This document shows positions 1 through 13,015 of a stretch of DNA of 64,000 nt, piece by piece. Location of the stretch: assembly GCA_020086605.1 (NCBI GenBank), contig JACBWW010000015.1, positions 10,761,511-10,825,510 on the forward strand. Reading direction: 5' to 3'. The notes under the pieces are model-generated. The model ran no database searches. It saw only the letters and a list, made by a program, of their open reading frames with translations, and was not told where the DNA came from. How positions within the stretch are numbered: position 1 is the stretch's first letter; the number at the start of each line of letters is the position of its first letter. The position numbers were made by a program, and so were the translations under genes. Origin of the DNA: Lanius collurio (Eukaryota > Chordata > Aves > Passeriformes > Laniidae).

Positions 1-2567
1 AACTCAGTGTCACCCAGAACTAAACACAGGGTTCAGGGTGCAGCCTCACCAGTGCTGAGTCCATGATGAAGAAGAGAGAGGTGCAACATGGAACAAGAAG
101 CTTAAAAATGAAAGGATAAAAAAAAAAAAAAGAAAAAGAAAGAAGAAGATGTTACACTGACATGCAAGAATCCACAGCAATCCAGAATTCCTGAATACTG
201 CCCACGAGTTTTATTCTTTTTCTCATTTTCCACTACTATGAAAAACGACAGAGGACAGCTCTCCAGGGAAATGTTCTCCCTGTAAATGTAGTTTGTTCAC
301 ATCTTCCAAATACTGTTACAGTACTGAAAAGGGATAACGGCATAAAAATAATTTGTGCTTTCCTTAAATGTACTCAAGTGCCAAAGAACTGCATTTTGAA
401 ACCAGTGTGATATGAATGTGTTACAGCTATCACAATTACTGCTAATTGCCAGTTATGGATCTTTTCCCAGCTTTATAGTTTGAACTTCTGCCTGCTGCTA
501 CACTAGTGTACAAATCTGAAACAAATCAACAGAGCAGCTATTTCCTCATATCTGTTGCATGAGAAAATAGACTGGCTGTATCTGTAAGGCAGTGAAATAC
601 ACCAGGAGGGCTCCCTGGCTAATGAACCAATTCAGCCAACGTCTGGCATGAGACAGGGCACAAACTGCTGAAAGAGGCTCACATCATCTCCTGGCAAGCC
701 AGGGTACAGTCTGTTGCACAGCTATCTATCACAGTGTCAAAGATATCAAATCAGCTCTGCTGGGAAGGGATTTCTGCCACCCTGACATTTTTCTACCATC
801 TAGTGCCACTCAACTATTAGATAGTTAGATTAGCTTTAACTTTTGGTCCCCCACATATCTTTGATGGCTTTTCTCCTTTGCAACCTTTCTCCTTCCTCAT
901 ATTTCAGACCTAAATAATGGGAAATGGGTTGCATTTGTTAACTAATCACTCCAGTCACTCCAATCTATTAATGGAAAATTAACTGCCAATACGCAATAAT
1001 CTTTGAAATTCATCATCTAAGCTGAAACATTCTTGCACATTTTTGTTGCTTTCTTGCAAGTTGCTGAAATAACTGAGGAGAAAAACTGAGATAACCTTTC
1101 CAGGTAATAAATCTAGTCTGTTCTGATGCTGACATATTTCATATCTTCTTGATATTACAAGAAATTGGAAATAATTTTGTTTAAGAAAACTAATGAAATA
1201 CCTAAAAAACTTCCATCTTAGTAACTCTAAAGATATCTGTCATAACAATATTACAGCTTAACTTCCAGCTTTGTAAATGCTAGACAATTTGAGCAGACTG
1301 AATTTCCATCAATGCATAGAAACCTATAACAGTAATGGATAAAGGTCATGTCTGATGTAGATAAACTTTACAGGAATTTGAATGACACTTTCTTGTTACA
1401 ATGATATACAAGCCATATACCAGTGAAGAGCAACCTATATGTGAGAGGGAGTGGAGCAGTCTGAAGACAATGAAGCTGATGATGCAAAAGGTGATATGCC
1501 TAAAGATGAGAGGATACCTACTGGAAATCCCTTTTCACATGTCTACAACTGAAGACTTGTGTGGACCATTTCTTCATCATTTTTATTTTGCTTGAGAGCT
1601 CCTTTGCCCCAGCCTCTTTCTTATACTTTTTTTTTAAGTATAGATGCAAGTGCCAGTTACTTCCCCACTGACAAAGCCGGTTTTTCTTCATGTTTCCCAT
1701 GCAAAATATGACTTTAGTAATGTTTCTTTTATTAGATGTTGGGAAAGCTTGGGTTTTTGCTCAAACCCATTCAGAAGTTTCTCAGGAAAAAAAAAAAATA
1801 AAAAGTTTTGCACTTGGCTAATAGGTATTTGTTCTCAAATTCATCAATAATTTAGACCTCTTACTGCACAATCCTATCAGACCAGTAAGTCACCTAAATA
1901 TACTCATTGCTTCTGTACTAGATAATGAAGTTTTCTACATCCCTGAATGTAGCTCCACACAATCAAAACATTCTGGATGACATGTAGGTTTTTAATCTAC
2001 CACTCAGCTGGGGGAGGGATAAGGAGGTGCTGAAACTGTGTGTTCAATGCCTGCTGGCATTCTGAAACCTGTGATGTCAGAGGGCTCTGCCAGTCCTTCA
2101 GACAGGTCTGGGATGTCTGTGCTCTTCCCTAACGCTGGAGCTCCCCTGTTTCCTGCAAAGCTAGTGTAGGAGATTACCCACACTATGCTATTCAAACACT
2201 GTATGCCATGACAGGAAAGATGAATTCTTTTAAGCATTCTGATTTACTCTTTGGAGGTACCTGACCTGCTTGCTTGACTGCTTATAAAGATTTATAATTG
2301 CACTGTGAATCCAGATTCTAATTATTAAGGGATCAAAAAAATAAATTAGGCACTTTATGTCTTAATTCAGAATACAGAGCTTTACAGACATGTAATCTCA
2401 GCAGAAACTTCTGTTATTTTCTGTCTTAATTTCTTCTAACGTTTTAGTGGATGAAAAGTAGATATCATATTTATTAGTACTTTTAAAAGTTTAAAATTAC
2501 ACACGTAGTAGACACATACTTGCTGACAGCTACTAGCATGCTATAGTAGATTAATATAATCATGAGT
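1..2567. other. Non-coding stretch, no gene seen
   Basis: AT-rich sequence with stops in all frames. It holds an A-rich/purine tract at about 114-150 and short A or T runs near 1628 and 1786. The open frames here are under 80 codons, mutually overlapping on both strands, and show no recognisable protein motif. Nothing else was seen. Confidence 0.7.
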
Positions 2568-2863
2568 GGAAGCAGAGGGGCAGGTACTCACCTTTTCTCT
2601 GTGGTGACCAGTGACAGAACCCAAGGCAGTGGCCTGAAGCTGAGTCAGAGGAGGTTTAGGTCAGATATCAGGAAAAGGTTTTTCACCTTCACCCCAGGGA
2701 AGGGGTCACAGCACCAGCTGGGTAGTGATCTAGACGACCTTGAACAACAATCTCAGGCACGTGGTGTGGTTTTTGGGGATGGTGCTGTGCAAGGCCAGGA
2801 GTTAGACTTTGAAGATTGTTGTGGGTCCCTTCCAACTCAGGACACTCTGTGATTCTATGATGA
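2568..2863 (+). mobile_element. CR1 LINE, 5'-truncated copy (3' end of ORF2 plus 3' UTR)
   Basis: This is the terminal part of a CR1 non-LTR retrotransposon. Seen directly: a frame still open over about 40 codons reads FSVVTSDRTQGSGLKLSQ, then RRFRSDIRKRFFT, the C-terminal block typical of the CR1 ORF2 reverse-transcriptase polyprotein. The rest of the C-terminus is degraded and carries an apparent deletion of the usual RHWNRLPREVV segment. The element ends with TTCCAACTCAGGACACTCT followed by GTGATTCTATGATG, matching the avian CR1 3' end, whose short tandem unit replaces a poly(A) tail. The copy is severely 5'-truncated (about 0.3 kb of about 4.5 kb), the norm for CR1. It is inactive and can encode nothing functional. 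Confidence 0.93.
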
Positions 2864-5800
2864 GATCAGGATTTAAATGTTAACACACGTTGCTGATAGA
2901 GATATATTTAAGTGTGCACTTCGAATCTTTACTGTCATTCATGACTTTAAACACATTAGAATTATTTGGCCTTTTACAATTAATCTGGTTCCCCTGACTG
3001 CAGATGATAATTTAAGGTACAGATAGCATTAAATGCGGTTAAGTGTTCAGAAATTTTGATATTTATAGTGTGAATATCATGCTTCTAAAATATATTACTA
3101 GATAAAATAAACACTTTTTAGATTATTATGTATTGAAATAGTTACATTGAATAACAATTTTTTTAAAAACTTTGACTATTTCATGCTAGATGAACATTCG
3201 TCATACAAATTTTTATTACCTCTGAGACAACATTAGTCTCAGGCTCCCAGTGGGATAGCCAATGTAGCCCTTCTCATATTCTGAAGTTTATACAACCATA
3301 TAAAAGTGGCTTAAGCTCAAGAGGAAAAAATTTTTACTAAAGATCAGTTTGAGGAAAATGTATCTGAATTGATTGACTTTAAAATTCCCCGACAATCCCG
3401 GGTACTATACATAAATATCTTCCCCTGTCTCTCTGCCTCATACACTTACTTTCCAACTCACTAACAATTTGAATAAACCAGAAGAATGCATTAATATAAA
3501 ATATGAACTGGAAAATTTCCTTTCCTGCTCCCAGGTGATATCTTGTCTTCCCCAGACTCTCTTGATTCTAAGAATTTTGTTGTTACTGCCGAGTGCTGCA
3601 AGCTCAACAGCAAAATTAAAGCATTTCTTCTCAGCTCAGTGATTACAGCATTCTCAGAAGCAGAAGCAGCTTTTGAGCAGAAGAGACCTAAAAATTAATA
3701 TTTCACTATATTGAGATGTACCCTAACTCTTGTTTTAAAAATGGTAAAAAAATCAGATGCTATTCTGAACTAATCTCTGATGCTTCCACCTTGGCTCTGG
3801 TTTCTTGGTAAAGTGCCCCCTCAGTCAACTCCTGAAGGAAAAGAAAATGTCTGAAGAATTTAGCAGTTCAGGCACTACATCTCTGAACTGTAATGGAGCT
3901 TAGCTGTCACCTGAATGCACAACTGTTCAGACTCTGAACTATGCAGAGATACTTAGTCCCAGACACACAGACAAATACAAAATGTAGAATAGAAACAATA
4001 TTAGGAGTTTCCCAGGAAAGTGATAAAAGAAAGTAGGTGGCCTGAATAGCTTTCTTGTGTAATGCTCCAACTAAATTTGTACAAAAAATTGAAGGTAGGC
4101 CACCAGCATATTTATCAGTTGAGCTTAAATTAAACCATATTCTATAAGTAAGCAATACAAAGTTTTTGCCTTGTCACAAGTAGAAGAAAATGTCTTCAGA
4201 CTTTTCAGAGCAGTTCATACACATATATACTTTCAGTCTTGGTAATAGGCTTCCCAAAATACATCATATGCTTGTTCTCTTTTATATTTACTATCCAAAT
4301 ATTATTTTAAGTCCTTCCTTCCTAAAGTCTTTTCTGTAGGCCTTATTATTTCTTTAATTTTATATACTAACAATTTAATAAATGCTTTCCCTGAAATTGA
4401 ACTTTGCTTTGTTAAATGCTAATGGAAGAAGCAGCACATTTCTGAAAACAAACAGCATTTACACTGCCTTCACTTAGACAGCAACATGTCAAATAAGCAG
4501 TCAATTGTGCATAGCACAGGCAATTTCCAAAGCAACAATTCATACATTATGAATATATGTTCTATATTATAACCCTTGAATGACATCTTCCATTGTCCTA
4601 AACTTAATTCCAGCATTTACTTGTGCCAGTAAATGTCTCACATAGATTTCCTAGAGGCACCAAAAGGTTGCATTTTATGGTGAGTTCATTGTAATTTCTC
4701 CCCTTTCAAGTCCTGACTATGAGATGGGTCTCACAAGAGCCTTACATGTGTATCCTGGCAGGTGATCTAACTCCTGCACAACTATACAACCAGCTTTGCA
4801 ATCACTCAGATATTGGAGTCAGCACTACATAACCAGTAACAAACACAGCCCACAAGCTTCCACTTTTTTTATGGCACATCAGAGATCAAAAAATCTACAC
4901 TCCTGATCTTAGATATCTTATTTATTTTTCATCTACCGTTTACTGCATAGGGACTCAGAATCATCCTACTGAGTATCTACCTACCAAGGTGGACATTCAT
5001 CTACTTTGGGGTATCAGTAGTTGATAGGCAAAGTATAATCCTTAAAAACTTGAGCTTGATTTACACACAAAAAATTCTTTACTTACAGATAATGACTCAC
5101 AAAATAATTATTGCTTAAGAACCTGAACATCCTTCCTGAAAGCTTGCTGCAAGGCACCATTAGGCCTCCCAGATTGTGCTGGTGTACATGCCATGGCACA
5201 TTATATTCTTGGCTGAACTGAAACATACATCAAGCACATAATCACATTCCTGTAACTGAACAAATTACCAAATGTCTTTGAATCCACTAAACAGACACAG
5301 GCATTTACTCCAAGCTTACAGTAAATATGAGGAAACTTGGCTATGTTATTAGACTTGCCATTAGACAAGAATATATATCAGTGGTCAATATCACTTCCTC
5401 CATTCAAAAGGTGCACTGAAGAGGATCTACATAACATTCCTGGAACTCCCAGGAGAGATGCAAGAGACAAATCCAAAGTCAACACACTTAAGATTTCAGG
5501 ATCAGACCATGAGCAAAAGGGCATCCAGAATTGGGGCAGATGAGACAAACAGCCCCAGTGCTGGTTACCTGTGAGTTTTTCACACCTTGTATCCTAAAGT
5601 TGTATCCTATCAGACAGGTGTCATGATCTTCCCGAAAAATCACAGCTTGGAGGGTCATTCAGAGAAGTTTACTTCTTTTTTAGAGATAGGAGGTAAAAGA
5701 GGCCTAATATAGTTTTTCATAGACATATTCATTGCAAAAATGGACTGCTTTGGAAATACAAAGAAGTAATTTTCATTTAGATTCCAATGCAATAGATGCT

Positions 5801-8800
5801 CTACCTCTGAAGAGGGAAGAGGTCTTACTGATATGTCTAAGATCATCATTTAACACCCAGAGCACTCCAGTCAAGTGTTCTCATCACAAGCAATGCATGG
5901 TTTGACATGTTTAGATTCCTGACTAAGGGCAATTAATTTGAATACTCCAGGATAAATGTTGTAGTTGTAAAGGCTGAATCCTGAAATGAATCGCTATGAT
6001 GCATTTTAAAAATGTTGTATTATACCGGCACTGTACCAACATCTGCCCAGCTGTGAATTGTTCTGATGCCTCTAAATGTGGACTGCCATTTTAAAGTGAT
6101 TCTCTCAGCAAGAAGTCTAGTCTGTGATGCATGTTTTGTAGCAAAGGAGATGCCACAGTGATCACCAGATGAATAGATGGAGGAATCAAAAGATGGATGA
6201 TGGAGTATTTCACTGCTGGTGTATTCAAATAAACTGTTTACTAAATTTCCTACCCAGTTTCCTCACTGTTTTCACAGAACAGCTTGTCAAGATCTTAAAT
6301 TGCAAAGGTAACCAAGAAACACTTTATGTATTTCCTGAATTACCTGCATAACTTCCCTGTCTCTCCTTAAGTTTTACTTTACAGTTTCAGAACTTCATAT
6401 TAATCCAGATATCGTACAATCTCACAGAAAAAAATACAGACCTACCTTGAGCTGCCTTCTCCATCGCCATCTGGATGTGTAATAAGTACCTGAGTGAGAT
6501 AAGAAGATACATCATGCAATCATGGTATGCAACACTGTAACAGGTCTGCAAGAGGACTAGGTGCCTAAGGGTGCTTTTAGTGCCTGTATCCAGCATGGAT
6601 GAGTTGCTGCCATTCAAATGCCTCTCTTCTTATTCTTAAATAATTTAATTCTGGGGTTAGAGGCTCATTAAGACAAAATTATTGAATTAAAAGATGACCA
6701 GACAGAACAAATGACAGAGCTGTGCAATTTGGTGCATCAGAGACAAGGCACCCTCTGCCTTCATTCACATCACACAACACACTTAAAATATTTCATGAGT
6801 TACACACTGAGCACTCCTATCAAAAAGGGGAAAACTAACATGAAAACAACTTAAAATTTTTGGGGGTCAACCTGATGCCTGCATCTCCTCTTTTCCCTAA
6901 TACCTGTACAAAACAAAGAAAGAGCTGTACTGAGCCATACCAAAAGGTTCATCGAGCCCTGTAATCTGCTCAACAGTACCTACAAAAATTTGTGTGAAAA
7001 GTTCCTCATCATAGTGCCTATGGGCAGCTGAGGGTCACAGAGTCACAGCGGGCTTTGCTTGCACAGAATCTTCCAGAAAACCTCTGTACCAGTCTACTGC
7101 TGGTCCACTGCAGAATGCTGAAGAGGATGCAAGAGCCAATGAAATTGCAGCTGATAACTTCCCTCTTGTGGGCAATGCTGGTAATATCTTTCCTAAATGA
7201 GCTATTCTCTCTCTGAACATGACTGAGCATTATTTTCGGTAAAACATGACATTGTAGGCTTTCTGTGGCAAGCTCAATCTATCCTTTCCAACACATTTCC
7301 ATACTTCATTTTTTTTATCCCCTCTAGATAATATTAAGAGCTTCCAAACTTTATTCAGACATATTAATCCTGATTTTGGTTGTTACCTATAGATATCGCT
7401 GGGATGTAGCTTCATTCAGAATTTCTGAGATTCATTAATTCAGAAGACAAATGTAGGCTATTCATCTCTCCATGCACTCTTAAATTCAGCATTGCAGCAG
7501 ACTGAAATTCCCAGCCTCACAGATGAAGGGTTAGACATAAGGATCTCTGAGGGCTTCAAGGGAAAGGTGAAAGAAGACACTGACAACCTAACTAATGACT
7601 TTTTGATATTTTGTTAGAAGTTTTCAAACTCTGTCTTGTGGTGATGATTCTTTTCACTTCATGTCAACAAGGAGACCCTATTCCACATGTCCTGTGGGCA
7701 TCCTTAATGTGATCGTATACAATTCCTCACAGGAGAGCCAAAACAACAAACTGAACTGAAACATCCACTCTTATACAACAATAATCCCACCATTATTCAT
7801 TAATTTTTAATAGCTTTTTCTCAAATATTTCATTTTGACTGTATAGAGTTCACTAAATATCTGCACTAAAAATAGGGACCTAGACAGCACAGCACACCAC
7901 ATCATCTCAAATGAGGGCCACAAGGTTTCCCTGCATGAATACTTTCCCTTGCAGCCTGAACTGGTTGTGCACCTTAGCCCAGTGTGACTTTGAAGTGTGA
8001 TCTTCTTGCAGGTAATCATAGCTCTGGCTTCAAGGTGGGCCCTGATTGTAGTTTTGGGTTTTACTGAACATCACTCTCAGACTGTGCAGTGAACAGCCTT
8101 GTCCTTTTGGTATATATGGACATAAACCAACTGCCTAGAAAGACTGTGGTCTTGGAACAGAGAGGGCAAAAGACAAAGGGGCAAGGCAGAGTGGCAAAAG
8201 AAATTAAAAATAAATTTTAAAAAAAAACAGAAACACCTGTGTCAAGATAAGTCTGATTAGAAAGATGGTTCAACACTTAACACTCTAAATGGCAAGAAGT
8301 CAGTTATATTACCTTCCCAACAGTTTTTTTAAAGTGTTGGTGTGTGTTGGTTATTTTTTACATAATCAAAGAAATCTAGATCACACAGAAGCAATGTTTC
8401 TAAGTTCTGAGCAGCTGCTCTACAACCAGACATTCTACAGCTGTTGCATTATACGAAAATGAGCCCTTGAAAAATAAGTTTCCAAAGAAATTGAGACAGA
8501 GAGAAGAATACTATTGAGAGTGAGAAGCAGCTGATGTTCTTTGTCAATGTTGCAGAATGAGAGAAGATTTAAGCAGGCTTTTGAAACTATGTATGACCAA
8601 CTGGACTCTAAAGCAATCACAAAAAGGTGCTGCTATTTTTTGAAAATAGCAATACCTAAAATTCTCCTTGTACGTGTTAGCTTGGTACTAATACAGAATG
8701 AAAAACACGTCTCTGAAATATGCAGGAGAAATTCTGTGCTCCTAAGAAAAGTGAAACTTTTGAAGGACATCATTGTCATCACATGCACCTCTCAAAGAAC

Positions 8801-9749
8801 AGAATGTCTTTCATTTCTCTAAATTTGAGGAATTTTTGACTGACAGTCACTTAACAAGTTCGCCATGTAATTATGGCATACTGACTGATTCCATTAGAAG
8901 AGATCAAATAGTGATTGGAATCAAAGATATAAAGCTACTGGAATGACAGCTACAAGACAGAAACCTAAATCAGGAGAAGCAATAAGGACATGTCAAAAAG
9001 ATGTTAGAAGAAAACTGAGATGCATTTACACTGGACAAACAGATTATCACAAGGGGAAATTAGAAAATGGGAAGACAATAATAAGTTAGAAAAATCATAG
9101 AACCACAAGAAGCTGTGATGGACAGGAAGGGCATTAACTGTAAAAACATGCACAAATACAAGCATCCAATATCCATATTTAGATAACACAAACATAACCA
9201 TTTTACAATAATTTTCAATTTAAACACATTAAATATCAGCATATCAGTACCGTGTATTGAAAGTAAAAAAAAAATTAAAAAAAACCCAAAACAAATTGAA
9301 AGGGACTTCTGACAGAGGGCTGATATCTTGCCCTGTACACTAGGGGAACCCATCTGAATTATGGGTTACTGATATCAAATTGAATATTAGATGACAAAAT
9401 ATAGCTGTGAGCTTTTAATTGAAAAAAAAAAAAAGTCACTAAAGTCCCCAAAAAAATAATTTCAAGAGGAAAAATAGCTCTTCCTGAAGAATAAAATAAT
9501 CTTGAACTAAAAGAAAAAGTGAAAATTAACCGGTTTACATTTGTTTTAATTGGTAAGCCCATACATGTGCTAAGGATTTACAAGCAGGTTAAACTCAAAA
9601 GACAAAGAGAGCTGCTGAAGCTGTGATTATATAATTAGAAAATTAAGCCATAATTAAAGATACTTTATAAAACAAATTGATTTATTTTTAGTATTTTTGT
9701 TATTAATAATACTTCTTATTGTTATTAATAATACTTCTTTGAGTTTACA
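2864..9749. other. Non-coding stretch, no gene seen
   Basis: About 6.9 kb of AT-rich, stop-rich sequence. Open frames reach 97 codons but have hydrophobic or low-complexity antisense-like composition and no family motif. Low-complexity items are an A-rich patch at about 9266-9296, an A run at 9421-9434, and the 22-bp-period duplication listed separately at 9699. No tRNA-like B box, LTR or further CR1 match could be supported. Confidence 0.65.
9699..9739. repeat. Two-copy tandem duplication, 22-bp period
   Basis: A 19-bp AT-rich unit (GTTATTAATAATACTTCTT) occurs at 9699-9717 and again, identical, at 9721-9739, separated by ATT. It ends about 10 bp before the recognisable start of the CR1 copy at 9750. 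A recent local duplication by slippage is the simplest reading. Confidence 0.9.
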
Positions 9750-10279
9750 TCAGGTTCTGCATTCAGTTCTGGGCCCCTAACTTCCAAAACATCCTTGAGG
9801 GGCTGGATCATCTCCTGAGAAGGGGGGCAAAGCTTGTGAAGGGTGCAGAAAATGTTCTATGAGGAGAGGCTGAGGGAGCTGGAGTAGTTTAGCCTGGAGA
9901 AAAGGAAGCTCAAGAGGGACCTTATTGCCCTCTGCAACCACCTGAAAGGAGGGTGTAGTGAGGAGAGGGCCAGTCTCTTCTACCATGCCTGAAGTGAGGA
10001 CCAGAGGAAATGGCCTTAAGATGAGCCAGGGGAGATTCAGATTAGATATTAGTAAAAAATGTTCACTGTTGAGGGTGGTCAGGCATTGGAATAGGTTGCT
10101 CAGAGAGGTGGTGGTGCCACCATCCCTTGATATATTTAAGAGATGTCTGGATCCGGCACTGGGAGGTGTGGTTCAGTGGTTTAGGAGGCAATGGTGTTAG
10201 TACAGGGTGGATGGCTGGACTGGATGGTCTTAAAGACCTCTTCCAACCTTAATGGTTCTATGACTCTATGGATTCTATA
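9750..10279 (+). mobile_element. CR1 LINE, 5'-truncated copy (C-terminal ORF2 and 3' UTR)
   Basis: A CR1 retrotransposon fragment of about 530 bp. The 5' end matches CR1 ORF2 coding for the stretch around FWAPx.KKDIEVLERVQ, continues through TATGAGGAGAGGCTGAGGG and AGCCTGGAGAAAAGGAAG, and then the C-terminal block. An 80-codon open segment (9958-10200) contains RTRGNGLKMSQGRFRLDI and RVVRHWNRLLREVVVPPSL, the conserved ORF2 tail. The 3' UTR contains GGATGGCTGGACTGGATGG and CTCTTCCAACCTTAATGG, and the end is GTTCTATGACTCTATGGATT, showing the degenerate tandem tail unit. Frameshifts and the 5' truncation make it dead. It is among the best preserved copies here, so probably one of the younger ones. 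Confidence 0.96.
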
Positions 10280-12439
10280 TAATTCTGTGCATAATCAAAC
10301 ACAAAAATCTTAGAGCATATTTGTAACAGAGTTAAGAGGAATAGTGTAACATGTCATAAATGTACATTAAATCTGTACTTACAGGATGTGAAACTCCAGA
10401 ATATTTTCTTCTGGTGGTGGTTCACAGCTTAATGAACAAAAGAAACAAAGTGTAATGCAGACTGCTTAAGCTTCTTTTTCAGGAGAGTCTATTTCAGCGC
10501 TTAACATCACAGCTATCTGTGATTGAACAATTTGATGAAAAAGAATTGAGACAGTTAAGAGATAATGCAAAAGGCTACAGAAGTTGGAAGGATTTAGTTC
10601 TGCTGAACCTAAGGGCATTGCTTTTACAGAACAACATATCACTATTGGAATTGTGTTTAGTGGGAGAAAGCAAATTCTCAACTTAGCAGAACTGCAGCAG
10701 AGAGTAGAACAAATTGTAACATGAGCAAGAAAAACTGATAAAGACATAAAAAAATACATGGTATAACAGGGATTCAAAACTATGAAATCCATTATAGAGT
10801 GGAGCTCTAGTTCATTTCTACATAGATAAATCATGAACTTTAAAAGACTACAGCTATCAGAAAGGTTACTCCTCATTTCTATGAAGTACAGAATCCCGCA
10901 GGTGAGGTTTTGAGGGAAACAAGAAGTAGGTGAAAATCAATTCTTAACAACACGCAGATAGACAGGTAGAATTTGCAGACAGCCCCTACCCAATTCTGCA
11001 GTGACCCCCAAGGAAACAGTAGCAAAGGCTGAAAAGTAGCTGAAACAGGGCTGTTTCACAGGAGTACAGAAGGAATTCAGGAAAGATTCTTTGGGCACTT
11101 CTAAAGTATTTAGTAGAGCTGTAGTAGTGTCTAACAAAAGGAACATGCGCTGACATTTTTAGCGACTGAACCACATAATCAGGAAGTCAGACACATAAGT
11201 ATCAAATATCTAGTCCATCTTTGCTGAGTTTTAAGGAATGAAGATTCCACGATTTACAACCAAAGAGACAGGCAACAACCTCTGTTCCCACGCAGTTTTG
11301 TTGCATTTCCTTCGAGACACTTATGTCCCATTGGTCTTCTCTACATTAGTACATTTATTGTGTAGTCCTACCAACTACCTTGGAGGACTCATTTCTTTAG
11401 GTAAATAAGGCCTTGACTTTTTGAGTAGGAATATTTTCCTCTTCCTGCTCCCTAAGAATTACTGCTTCAGCTGTGCTTTGGCTGCTGGTGACAACCAGGA
11501 CACTGCACAACTGCTCCTGATTGCAGACAGGCAGTTGTGCCACTGCAGCAGATTTTTTTGCCCTGCCTGTTGAACAATCAAGTTGCATTGTCTGGCTGCC
11601 CCAGCTTACTTTATTCTTTCTACTGACTCTTATTGATCCCTGCCAAATTTCCATCAAACTTTGACTTCAGAAGTAAAAAAGTGCAAGTTTTTCAAAGAAA
11701 TATAAATTTGCATTAATTTTTATCATGAGTCATGCAAATTATGTAAGCTACAAGGAGCTTCAAAGCCTCTGGAAATGTGCTCTTACATTCCACATCATCA
11801 TAGTGTTTGCTTGACCTAGGCCTCAATACATGTGAAACATCTCTAGGAAGTGTAAATTTATCCATAATTCATTTTGCAACATGGACAAATTGAAACAGCA
11901 TGAGAATATCTTGATTACGACAAGTATGCAAGAGATTCCAACATTCCTCTTCCAAAACCTTCATCTTAAGTACTTTATGACACATTTTATAGGTTCAGAA
12001 ATTTATAATCTTAAATATCTAAGTAAAAACTTATAGATCAATTAATAAATGTTAATATTCACCTGGAAATGGTGTATACCAACCTTGCAGAAGAGGTCTA
12101 CAGGTCTATACAACCAGTAATATGTTTCAAGGTGACAGTCAGTATGGACAGGACTGTTGAACTGAGAACAGCAGTGAAAAAACCAAACACTTTCATCTGT
12201 GTTCATTATATTTGTGTTAGAAGCCATGATAATGGTTAGAAATTACTGTAGATCTCTCCTTTCTAAAACAAGGGCATAAAAGGGTGATACTTCAGAATAC
12301 TGTGATGCTGCTAACTACTATAATGTATATTTTAATTGTTATCACTATTACTGCACTAGCTGTAATAGGGAAGTTCAAAACCTCACTTTGAGTGGAGTTC
12401 CCACAGGCATCCTAGTTGAAGACTAATGTAAATGCAAGC
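10280..12439. other. Non-coding stretch; contains the window's longest open frame
   Basis: No recognised gene. The longest open frame of the window, 136 codons, lies on the minus strand at 10466-10876. Its product is rich in Leu, Ile, Cys and Ser with scattered hydrophobic runs, has no domain I recognise, and is not flanked by convincing splice sites. I treat it as a chance frame. The remaining sequence is AT-rich with stops in all frames. Confidence 0.6.
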
Positions 12440-13015
12440 AAATTATTTTGTTTCTTTTCTCCCTTTCTCCAGCCTGTCAAGGTCCCTGTGGATGGCAGTG
12501 CAACCCTCCTGCATATCAGCCACCCCTCCCAAGTCAGTTCCATCAGCAGTCCTGCTGTGAGTACACTCTGCCCCATCATCCAAACCTTTAGTGAGGGTGT
12601 TGTATGGCACTGGAACAACTACAGAGCCCTGGGGTTCACTGCTGATTACTGGTCTCCAACCAGACTTTGTACCACTGATTGCCATGCCCTAGTCCAAGCT
12701 ATTCAGCCAGTTTTCAGTCCACCTCTGCCTGCTCATCCAGCTCATGTTCTAACAGCTTCTGTATGAGAATCTTAAAGGAAACAACATTGGAATAATTACT
12801 GAAATGTAGGAAACAACATCTGCTACTCTGCCCTCATCTAGGAAGCCAACCATTTTATTGCACAATATTTTCAAGTTGGTCAAACTTGTCCTGTTTTCTT
12901 GTCCTTCATGTGCCTAGAAATGGCTTCCAGAATTGGGTTTTCAATCACCTTCCCAGAGACTGAGGTGAGGCTGATGAGCCAAATGTTTCTGAATAGTAGT
13001 TTTCCTCCCAGAATC
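12440..13015 (-). mobile_element. CR1 LINE fragment, reverse-transcriptase domain relic
   Basis: The only clear CR1 copy on the minus strand. Read in that direction it covers the core of the ORF2 reverse transcriptase. At about 12992-12943 RNIWLISLTSVSGKVIEN matches the CR1 block GNYRPVSLTSVPGKVME. At about 12637-12617 EPQGSVV matches VPQGSVL. At about 12552-12502 HSRTADGTDLGGVAD is the decayed counterpart of KFADDTKLGG, with the catalytic Asp pair destroyed (FADD has become TADG). At about 12500-12464 AIHRDLDRLEKG is near-consensus. Between the first and second blocks part of the palm/finger region is missing or unrecognisable. The match stops around 12440, so the 3' half and tail are absent. 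It is an old inactive internal fragment, oriented opposite to its neighbours. Confidence 0.88.

Noticed and set aside
9085..9140. Possible minus-strand CR1 3' end (AAAATCATAGAACCAC ... GGAAGGGCATTAAC)
   Set aside because: Resembles the reverse complement of a CR1 tail for about 45 bp, but no CR1 3' UTR or ORF2 sequence follows on the expected side. Too short to support.
12416..12766. 116-codon plus-strand open frame
   Set aside because: Antisense shadow of the minus-strand CR1 RT relic; the minus strand carries the recognisable RT motifs.
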